In this document: positions 1-4,365 of the stretch, one piece after another
Position numbering within the stretch: position 1 is the first letter of the stretch
Layout: the number at the start of each line of letters is the position of its first letter
From: Methylocystis sp.
GTDB lineage: Bacteria; Pseudomonadota; Alphaproteobacteria; Rhizobiales; Beijerinckiaceae
Length of the DNA stretch: 5,626 nt
Assembly (NCBI GenBank): GCA_023253795.1
Contig: JALRFG010000137.1
Location: forward strand, 1-5,626
Direction: 5' to 3'
Notes under the pieces: model-generated
What the model was told of the DNA's origin: nothing
What the model saw: the letters and a program-made list of their open reading frames with translations, nothing else
The model's database searches: none
Position numbers and translations under genes: made by a program

Positions 1-106
1 CAGCTCTATGCGTAAAAATATTTATCTCATGGAAATTCTTGATAAATAAATTATTACAGCAAGCTGAATCATCACTGTTGCATATTTGCCACAGATCGAC
101 GCTTTC

Positions 107-227
107 AAACCGCGTGGCGGTTTTCGCCTCAATTCAGCCCATCACACTAAGCATATTCTATTCACGCCCTCTCCTTGGGCGTTTCCTCCCTGACTTGAAC
201 CGCTGGCGCGCCAGCGGTTCTTTTTTT
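107..227 (+). ncRNA. Candidate trans-acting small RNA with anti-Shine-Dalgarno motifs (5' end unknown)
   Basis: Seen: three successive hairpins on the plus strand. Stem-loop 1 (107-123) pairs AAACCGC with GCGGTTT around GTG. Stem-loop 2 (165-181) pairs CGCCC with GGGCG and exposes the loop TCTCCTT. A linker at 182-196 contains TTTCCTCCC. A terminator hairpin (197-220) with seven T follows. Known: the alphaproteobacterial 16S rRNA tail contains CCUCCUUUCU, and several small RNAs of this class (the alpha-r14 group in rhizobia, cuckoo-type RNAs in Rhodobacter) carry CCUCC-like motifs in loops and repress translation by covering ribosome-binding sites. Inference: CUCCUU in the loop and CCUCCC in the linker would do the same. 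No protein reading frame here looks real and no clear promoter was found between 1 and 100. The hairpins could instead be the 3' untranslated end of a gene lying left of the window. Family membership was not verified. Confidence 0.4.
197..227 (+). terminator. Strong Rho-independent terminator, plus strand
   Basis: A perfect inverted repeat has 12-bp arms (GAACCGCTGGCG, 197-208, and its complement, 209-220), followed directly by seven T at 221-227. There is no T-run on the other side, so it works only for plus-strand transcription. It ends 17 bp before the stop codon of the minus-strand methyltransferase, so it also shields that gene from converging transcription. It needs a plus-strand transcript starting in or left of the first 200 bp. 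Confidence 0.9.
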
Positions 228-244
228 ATCAGGCGCTACTCAAA

Positions 245-940
245 TTACACAGTTGCAATTAATTTCGGGCTCCCAAATGCTGAGAGCCATGTGCGTTCAG
301 GAATAAACCCGGCGGCGCGCACAAGAGCGCTTAGCTCGTCTTTGGTGTATAGACAAATCTCGACATGAATACCGTGTTTGGCGGACATCTCGGGAGATAG
401 TCGCCCAAAACGTCTCTCGATTGGCGCATATCGCGCCGAATAATCTGCGCCATATTCTGCATTGACGCCACCCATGGAGAGAAACAGACGTGTGCGCTGA
501 CGGGAGCGTCCACGCAATCGGGTGAGGAGATCAAGACAGTCAGAGTAGGTGAGATAGTTCAAAGCGCGTTGCGAATAAATGCAGTCGATCGGATTGGGCC
601 ACAGGTTTTCAGGAACACATCTGACATCGCTTTGCACAAAACCAAATTTGCCCTTTGCATGAAGCGGCTGGATTGTGTCGATGAGGCCTTTCTGATCAGC
701 CAGATCAATCAAAAGCACTTCAGCACCATGATCGGCCATTTTTTTGCTTTGCTCGCCAGCACCCCCGCCAAGATCAACGACGCGGACAGGATCGTCTGGA
801 TATCTTCGATTTAAATCATCAATATATTTAAGGCATTCAATGTCGAGCGCATCCATGCGTTGCTGCGAAATATTCGCGCCATGAGCGCCCGTAGTCGGGA
901 TATAAGCATCGCCATATATGTTAAATTTCTGATCAGACAT
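245..940 (-). CDS. Class I SAM-dependent methyltransferase
   Basis: The protein has 231 residues and is predicted to be soluble and cytoplasmic. Seen: a glycine-rich motif I, VVDLGGGAG (residues 54-62), after a helix. An acidic residue ends the second strand (LLID, D79, expected to bind the ribose hydroxyls of SAM). SDVR (104-107) and a motif IV-like IDCIYSQRALNYL (118-130) follow. These appear in the order and spacing of a Rossmann-fold methyltransferase of ordinary length. Known: such enzymes transfer the methyl group of S-adenosylmethionine. Nothing in the sequence identifies the acceptor; the motif IV segment lacks the (N/D)PPY signature of DNA adenine or cytosine-N4 methyltransferases. 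The start is ATG at 940, with AGCAGG four bases upstream. The gene stands alone, divergent from the translesion polymerase across a 200-bp gap. Its DNA is more AT-rich than genes in the right half. The family call is firm and the substrate is unknown. Confidence 0.88.
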   Translation of the reverse strand: MSDQKFNIYGDAYIPTTGAHGANISQQRMDALDIECLKYIDDLNRRYPDDPVRVVDLGGGAGEQSKKMADHGAEVLLIDLADQKGLIDTIQPLHAKGKFGFVQSDVRCVPENLWPNPIDCIYSQRALNYLTYSDCLDLLTRLRGRSRQRTRLFLSMGGVNAEYGADYSARYAPIERRFGRLSPEMSAKHGIHVEICLYTKDELSALVRAAGFIPERTWLSAFGSPKLIATV

Positions 941-1142
941 CTAACCTGCTCGGACGCTGTTCTAATCAATCATACTTCTTCATGTATAAGCTATTTATCA
1001 CAGACATAAATCAACAGCATCTCGAACCGACGACCGACACCCGAGACTGCTGTAGCAGCGCGAGATGCGAATCTGTTAATATCGGGTAACGCCGACGCGC
1101 ATCTGTCAACATTTGTAAGCTTCTTGCCCTTTGATCAGCCAC
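941..1142. promoter_or_regulatory. Divergent control region between methyltransferase and polymerase
   Basis: This 202-bp non-coding stretch must contain the promoters of both flanking genes. It is AT-rich from 960 to 1020, but no textbook -35/-10 pair stands out for either direction. It contains an imperfect direct repeat at 1064-1082 and 1094-1112, a short dyad CTGCT-GT-AGCAG at 1048-1059, and GCTC-N7-GTTC at 948-962. The last is one base away from the GTTC-N7-GTTC box used by LexA in alphaproteobacteria. None of these is a proven operator. Confidence 0.5.
1064..1112 (+). repeat. Imperfect 19-bp direct repeat, 30-bp period, upstream of the polymerase
   Basis: The two copies, 1064-1082 and 1094-1112, share 15 of 19 positions with the common form GAYGCGNATCTGTYAAYAT. 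Three of the four differences are C/T transitions. The starts are 30 bp apart, close to three helical turns, and the second copy ends about 30 bp before the likely ATG. That placement suits paired binding sites for a dimeric regulator of the polymerase gene, but no known regulator was recognised. Confidence 0.4.
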
Positions 1143-2387
1143 ATGGCGCCAATCACACCTTCCCGGAATAAGACCCCTCCCCAACTGCGTTGGCTTTTCG
1201 CCGATCTAAACAGCTATTTTGCTTCCTGCGAGCAGCAGGAAAATCCGGATTTGCGCGGCAGGCCCGTCGCTGTCGCCCCGCTCATGTCGGATACAACCTG
1301 CGCCATCGCCGCCAGCCACGAGGCGAAGATTTATGGCGTCAAGACAGGGACCAATATCGGCGAAGCCAAACAATTGTGTCCCGAACTCAAGGTTATTCAA
1401 TCCCACCCCAAGCTTTATGTCGAATACCATCATAAAATACTGGATGTGATTGAGAGCGTCATTCCGATTGAACATGTCATGTCAATTGATGAAGTCGCCT
1501 GCCTTCTGGATCGCACCCAACAAACGCCAGAGGCCATCACCAATCTATCGGCCGAAATAAAACAGGCGGTGCGTGAACGTGTTGGTGAATGTTTGACGCT
1601 ATCTATCGGCGCCGCCAGCAATAAACTGCTCGCCAAGCTTGCATCCGACATGCAAAAACCAGATGGCCTCACAATTCTTGAGCCCGAAAATATGCCGCAG
1701 AAAATTCTGCATCTCAAGATACAGGATATCTGCGACGTTGGCGTCAATATGACAAAGCGCCTGAACGATGCAGGCATTGAAACCATGCCGCAGCTTTGGA
1801 AAGCGGATGCGCGCTTGCTGGAGCGGGTGTGGGGCGGCGTTGTCGGCAAGCGCTTCCACGCCTTGCTGCATGGGGAGGATTTACCCTCCCCTCCCCGACA
1901 GAAACGCAGCCTTGGTCACGAACATGTCCTGGCGCCGGAGCAACGTTATCCGGACAAGGCGAAGCTTGTTCTGCAGGAGCTTTTGATCAAAGCAGCGCGC
2001 CGCTTGCGCCAGGAAAACCTCTATTGTCGCCGCCTTGTCGTCAACATCAAATGGATGGGCGATGAAGGTTACTGGGCGGACGACCGAACCTTCACCGAAG
2101 CGCAGGATGATCTGCTCTTCAGTCGCGTCTTTCTTGAGATCTGGAAAAATGCGCCGAGAAAGAAACCACTTCGTGTTGGCGTATCGCTGACCGACCTTGT
2201 TCAGGCCCGTGACCATCAGGGCGACCTTTTTGATCGTCCGCAAAATGAAATGCTGACCAAAGCCATTGACGTGCTGAACGACAAGTTTGGAAAAGGCGCT
2301 ATTGGATTTGGCCTAGCCGCGTCCTCCGCCAAACAACGCACCAGCAAAATCGCCTTTCAGCGCGTGCCAGATCTCAGCGAATTTTAG
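1143..2387 (+). CDS. Y-family translesion DNA polymerase, UmuC/DinB type
   Basis: A 414-residue error-prone polymerase that copies past damaged template bases. Seen (numbering from the ATG at 1143): FADLNSYFASCE gives the first metal-binding Asp (D21) and the steric-gate Phe (F26) that excludes ribonucleotides. SIDE gives the catalytic D116 and E117. ASNKLLAKLAS is the usual thumb-side motif. A helix-hairpin-helix-like stretch follows (ICDVGVNMTKRLNDAGI), then a little-finger domain. QGDLF (359-363) matches the beta-clamp-binding consensus QL(S/D)LF and sits where E. coli UmuC has QLNLF. All carboxylates are present, so it is not an inactive ImuB-type protein. Length and C-terminal layout favour the UmuC-like branch over DinB. 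No umuD, imuA or dnaE2 lies beside it. Start: an in-frame TAA at 1116-1118 leaves TTG at 1131 or ATG at 1143. Neither has a clear ribosome-binding site, and ATG is preferred. Confidence 0.93.
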   Translation: MAPITPSRNKTPPQLRWLFADLNSYFASCEQQENPDLRGRPVAVAPLMSDTTCAIAASHEAKIYGVKTGTNIGEAKQLCPELKVIQSHPKLYVEYHHKILDVIESVIPIEHVMSIDEVACLLDRTQQTPEAITNLSAEIKQAVRERVGECLTLSIGAASNKLLAKLASDMQKPDGLTILEPENMPQKILHLKIQDICDVGVNMTKRLNDAGIETMPQLWKADARLLERVWGGVVGKRFHALLHGEDLPSPPRQKRSLGHEHVLAPEQRYPDKAKLVLQELLIKAARRLRQENLYCRRLVVNIKWMGDEGYWADDRTFTEAQDDLLFSRVFLEIWKNAPRKKPLRVGVSLTDLVQARDHQGDLFDRPQNEMLTKAIDVLNDKFGKGAIGFGLAASSAKQRTSKIAFQRVPDLSEF

Positions 2388-2401
2388 CGCGCGGACTGCT
2401 T

Positions 2402-2434
2402 TGGGCGCAGGCAGAGCCTTTCTTATTGCGCCCA
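2402..2434. repeat. Inverted repeat downstream of the polymerase gene
   Basis: TGGGCGCA (2402-2409) pairs perfectly with TGCGCCCA (2427-2434) across a 17-nt loop, just 14 bp after the polymerase stop codon. The position suggests a transcript 3' end, but neither strand has a T-run after the stem and the loop is long. It is therefore at best a weak or Rho-assisted terminator or an mRNA-stabilising hairpin. The remainder of 2388-2530 shows no gene. Confidence 0.3.
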
Positions 2435-2530
2435 CGATCATTGATTTGACCAAACAGAAGATTCTTCTCCTCACGACTTGTTCGGGAGATCGATATTCCA
2501 AAATGGCGCAAACTTAGAATACTGAATCTA

Positions 2531-2559
2531 TAGACATTATGGTCATACTGCAGTGTAAT
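2531..2559 (+). promoter_or_regulatory. Sigma-70-type promoter for the small-protein gene
   Basis: TAGACA (2531-2536) and TGTAAT (2554-2559) each match five of six consensus bases (TTGACA, TATAAT) and are separated by the optimal 17 bp. Transcription would start near 2565-2567, leaving a leader of about 28 nt before the ATG at 2594. This is the best promoter match found in the window, and its position directly upstream of a small reading frame with a good ribosome-binding site supports both. Confidence 0.55.
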
Positions 2560-2560
2560 T

Positions 2561-2588
2561 CCCTCACGACACTATTGAGTGGTGAGGG
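2561..2588 (+). promoter_or_regulatory. Dyad overlapping the predicted transcription start and ribosome-binding site
   Basis: CCCTCAC (2561-2567) is perfectly complementary to GTGAGGG (2582-2588). Inside it CACT (2570-2573) pairs with AGTG (2578-2581) around the loop ATTG, leaving a two-base bulge at 2568-2569. The right arm contains the GAGGGG ribosome-binding site. If transcription starts near 2566, most of the left arm is not transcribed, and the dyad would act as a DNA operator. If it starts further upstream, the RNA hairpin would hide the ribosome-binding site. Confidence 0.45.
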
Positions 2589-2593
2589 GCGCC

Positions 2594-2773
2594 ATGCAGA
2601 ATGTGAAACAAAATCTGTTGCCGTTAATAACATGGGCAAGTTTCGTTGTGCTCGCTTTTTCAACAATGACAGAAGTGCGCAGCTTCAACCGCAACGAACC
2701 AAGCATTTTCAGCGTCGGTAAAACAGCTATCGAAAAACCGCTTCATGCGTCCCAATTTTCTCGTCGCGGATGA
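2594..2773 (+). CDS. Small hypothetical membrane or exported protein (59 residues)
   Basis: Not recognised as a known family. Seen: a short basic or polar N-terminus (MQNVKQN), a hydrophobic stretch at about residues 8-25 with the core LITWASFVVLAFST, then a polar, basic tail ending SRRG. This is the profile of a signal peptide or single N-terminal membrane anchor; no clear Ala-X-Ala cleavage site or lipobox cysteine is present. Support for a real gene: GAGGGG lies four bases before the ATG (2584-2589), and a well-spaced -35/-10 pair sits 35-63 bp upstream. GTG at 2579 in the same frame is a less likely start. The gene stands alone between the polymerase and the convergent YaiI gene, with 45 bp to the latter's stop. 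It could still be a chance reading frame. Confidence 0.5.
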   Translation: MQNVKQNLLPLITWASFVVLAFSTMTEVRSFNRNEPSIFSVGKTAIEKPLHASQFSRRG

Positions 2774-2818
2774 GTGCGTAATTTGTCGCCGTCGCAGCGC
2801 CGTACCGAGCGCTTGCAA

Positions 2819-3280
2819 TTATAAAGAACGCTTGCGTTTTTCACGCGCGATTGTCTGATCCAGCATTTGCAGAAAGCGCGACCGGTTTGCCGGGGAAAAG
2901 GGCGGCGGCCCACCGGTTGTTTCGCCGGTCGAGCGGATATGCTCCATCAGCGATCGCTGCGCCAGCGCCATGCCGATTGAATCCGGCGTGAAAGGCCGCC
3001 CATAGGGCGCAAACGCATGCGCTTCTTTCGCCAGAACGCGCGCCGCCAACGGAATGTCGCTGGTGACGACAATATCGCCGGCGACGACATGTGCGACGAT
3101 CCAGTCATCGGCGACATCCGCGCCGGCGTCGACGATGATCCGCGTGATCAAAGGCGATGCGGGAATTTGCATATAGCTGTTGGCGATCACAAAGCTATGC
3201 AAGCCGTAACGGCTGGCGACCTTGTAGACCTCCTCTTTCACCGGACAGGCGTCGGCGTCGACATAGATTTTGATGGTCAT
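2819..3280 (-). CDS. YaiI/YqxD family protein (DUF188, UPF0178)
   Basis: A cytoplasmic protein of 153 residues, full family length (E. coli YaiI is about the same size). Seen: the N-terminal signature VDADACPVK (residues 7-15) with its two aspartates, then DAGADVADDWIVAHV, and GDIVVTSDIPLAARVL with a further conserved Asp. YGRPFTPDSIG and the TGGPPPFS segment near the C-terminus follow, with a basic tail. Known: DUF188 proteins have a PIN-like nuclease fold with clustered acidic residues, but no substrate has been firmly established. It is last in a probable three-gene minus-strand operon, 39 bp after the Mrr-domain gene. The ATG at 3280 has no strong ribosome-binding site, which fits translation as a downstream gene. 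Confidence 0.93.
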   Translation of the reverse strand: MTIKIYVDADACPVKEEVYKVASRYGLHSFVIANSYMQIPASPLITRIIVDAGADVADDWIVAHVVAGDIVVTSDIPLAARVLAKEAHAFAPYGRPFTPDSIGMALAQRSLMEHIRSTGETTGGPPPFSPANRSRFLQMLDQTIAREKRKRSL

Positions 3281-3319
3281 CTGCTGTGCATCGCAGGAAA
3301 CAGGGACGATCGGCTCACA

Positions 3320-3868
3320 TCATCTCCAGAGGCCCGTCAGCCAGACAGGTAATTCAACCGGTTTGCGTAAAAGCCGGTCGATTTTGCCTAATTGCGAATG
3401 ATGAAGCAACAACACATCGTTGGAGGCCGCCAATCTGCGCGCGCCGGCGGTATAATCGCTATTAGTGACGACAACGCCGCGCTGCGCGTTCTCATGCGCT
3501 ATGCCGGCGACAATCTCCTGAACGGCGTAATTGCCAACCGGCTTTGAATATTTCTTGCACTGAAGCACGATCCGCAGACCGCGCTTGTCTGCAACAATAT
3601 CAACGCCCTGATCTGCGCCTGGCGGCGTAACCCGCGCATGCCATTTTCTCTGACGCAAAACCGCCGCGCAATAATGCTCGAATTCTTCCGGGCTCATTTT
3701 TTCATAAAACGCCGGAGAGGCGATCTGCTCATACACGAGCACCGCCAAATGCAGCAGACCAATGAACGCCAGCGCAATAAACGCCAGTCCCCGAACATCC
3801 GGCCAATAAACGCCGGCCAGAAGCGTAAATATCGCAATCCAGATGCTAGAATAGGTCGTTGCGCTCAT
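3320..3868 (-). CDS. Membrane-anchored Mrr-type restriction endonuclease-like protein
   Basis: The protein has 182 residues. Seen: two hydrophobic helices, about residues 8-22 and 28-46, then a soluble domain from about residue 57. That domain starts MSPEEFEHYCAAVL and carries the PD-(D/E)XK pattern of the Mrr catalytic domain: Glu62 or Glu64, GADQGVDIVA with Asp90, then Gln103-Cys-Lys105. GVVVTNSDYTAGARRLA, a typical C-terminal part of this domain, follows. All expected catalytic residues are present, so it should be able to cut DNA. Known: two-helix proteins with such a domain occur widely in bacteria and are usually annotated only as restriction endonuclease. The helices would tether the nuclease to the inner membrane, probably facing the cytoplasm. 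It lies 40 bp after the upstream gene and 39 bp before the YaiI gene. No cognate methyltransferase or specificity subunit is adjacent. Biological role unknown. Confidence 0.87.
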   Translation of the reverse strand: MSATTYSSIWIAIFTLLAGVYWPDVRGLAFIALAFIGLLHLAVLVYEQIASPAFYEKMSPEEFEHYCAAVLRQRKWHARVTPPGADQGVDIVADKRGLRIVLQCKKYSKPVGNYAVQEIVAGIAHENAQRGVVVTNSDYTAGARRLAASNDVLLLHHSQLGKIDRLLRKPVELPVWLTGLWR

Positions 3869-3908
3869 GTCCAGACAGCGGCGAAGGACGCACGCTCAAA
3901 GGCTACGA

Positions 3909-4211
3909 TCAACGGATGCTACGCCACAGCTCAAGACGTTGCTTGTCCAATGCGGCGATCAGCATCTCGCAGGCGCCATTCGCCACAGCGATCTCTCTGC
4001 GCTCTTGCAGGTCGCTCAGCGCAGCGGCGCGCGAAAAGGGCGCGCCATGGTAATAGGCGCTGAATCTTTCGCCATGAACGCCGCCAAAACTCAGCCAGGC
4101 GTATATTTCGCCCGCCTCTTCGCTGTCGGGACGCTCAATATCATCCACGCAGCGCGCCGCCCGCAGCGCGGCGATTTCCAGCAGCCTTTGCAGACACCCG
4201 GCCTTGCCCAC
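3909..4211 (-). CDS. Hypothetical protein, first gene of the nuclease operon
   Basis: 100 residues, not recognised. Seen: a soluble, mixed-charge composition without membrane segments. An N-terminal helix (LQRLLEIAALRAARCVDDIE) is followed by a middle rich in aromatics and glycine (IYAWLSFGGVHGERFSAYYHG), then a long Ala/Glu/Arg helix-like region to the end. It begins at GTG (4211) with AGGGAG eight bases upstream and an in-frame stop just beyond, so the start is well fixed. Its stop is 40 bp before the Mrr-domain gene on the same strand, suggesting cotranscription with it and YaiI. A competing plus-strand frame over the same DNA gives an arginine- and serine-rich, less protein-like product without a ribosome-binding site. 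Confidence 0.7.
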   Translation of the reverse strand: MGKAGCLQRLLEIAALRAARCVDDIERPDSEEAGEIYAWLSFGGVHGERFSAYYHGAPFSRAAALSDLQERREIAVANGACEMLIAALDKQRLELWRSIR

Positions 4212-4219
4212 CGATCCCG

Positions 4220-4225
4220 CTCCCT
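4220..4225 (-). promoter_or_regulatory. Ribosome-binding site fixing the GTG start of the 100-residue gene
   Basis: On the minus strand AGGGAG is followed by eight bases and then GTG at 4211. The next in-frame codons upstream run into a TAG at 4226-4224, so this is the only available start with a good site. It supports the reading frame as a real gene. Confidence 0.6.
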
Positions 4226-4233
4226 AACCGAAC

Positions 4234-4248
4234 CGATTCATCGAATCG
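4234..4248. promoter_or_regulatory. 15-bp dyad in the divergent region
   Basis: CGATTC (4234-4239) and GAATCG (4243-4248) form a perfect inverted repeat around ATC. It lies in the 154-bp gap (4212-4365) between the minus-strand nuclease operon and the plus-strand helicase, only 23 bp from the operon's first codon. It might be an operator, but no convincing -35/-10 pair was found around it and no known site matches. The rest of the gap shows no gene beyond a three-codon ATG frame at 4288. Confidence 0.3.
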
Positions 4249-4365
4249 CTCGCCAACTTTCCGGGCTATGGTAAGGGCGCAGAGTTTATGAAATGGTGAA
4301 CCAACGGCCCCAACGGATTGGCGGCCCCTCTCCATTTCCGATTTTTCAGAAAGAAACAGGTCGCT

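Noticed and set aside
107..124. AAACCGC-GTG-GCGGTTTT as a separate terminator
   Set aside because: Terminator-like, but only four T follow before CGCC. It is treated as the first hairpin of the candidate RNA, though a weak terminator is not excluded.
39..368. Plus-strand 109-codon frame at the left edge
   Set aside because: It runs through the strong terminator and into the antisense of the methyltransferase gene, and its composition is not protein-like.
569..814. Plus-strand 81-codon frame
   Set aside because: It lies entirely antisense to the methyltransferase motif I region, whose minus-strand reading is clearly conserved.
245..940. Methyltransferase as the modification partner of the Mrr-type nuclease (restriction-modification system)
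   Set aside because: It lies about 2.4 kb away across the polymerase and the small-protein gene, and lacks an (N/D)PPY or cytosine-C5 catalytic motif of DNA methyltransferases.
1430..1849. Minus-strand 139-codon frame inside the polymerase gene
   Set aside because: It is antisense to conserved polymerase motifs and serine/arginine-rich; a shadow frame.
2313..2501. Minus-strand 62-codon frame over the polymerase 3' end
   Set aside because: TTG start, no ribosome-binding site, and half of it antisense to the polymerase; the remainder explains nothing.
2796..2813. AGCGC/GCGCT hairpin between the small gene and YaiI as a terminator
   Set aside because: Only five base pairs, an eight-base loop and no T-run on either strand.
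3017..3352. Plus-strand 111-codon frame
   Set aside because: Antisense to YaiI signature motifs; aspartate-rich artefact of GC-rich codons.
3867..4274. Plus-strand 135-codon frame opposite the 100-residue gene
   Set aside because: Considered as an alternative gene. It lacks a ribosome-binding site, is rich in arginine and serine, and overlaps the well-started minus-strand gene.
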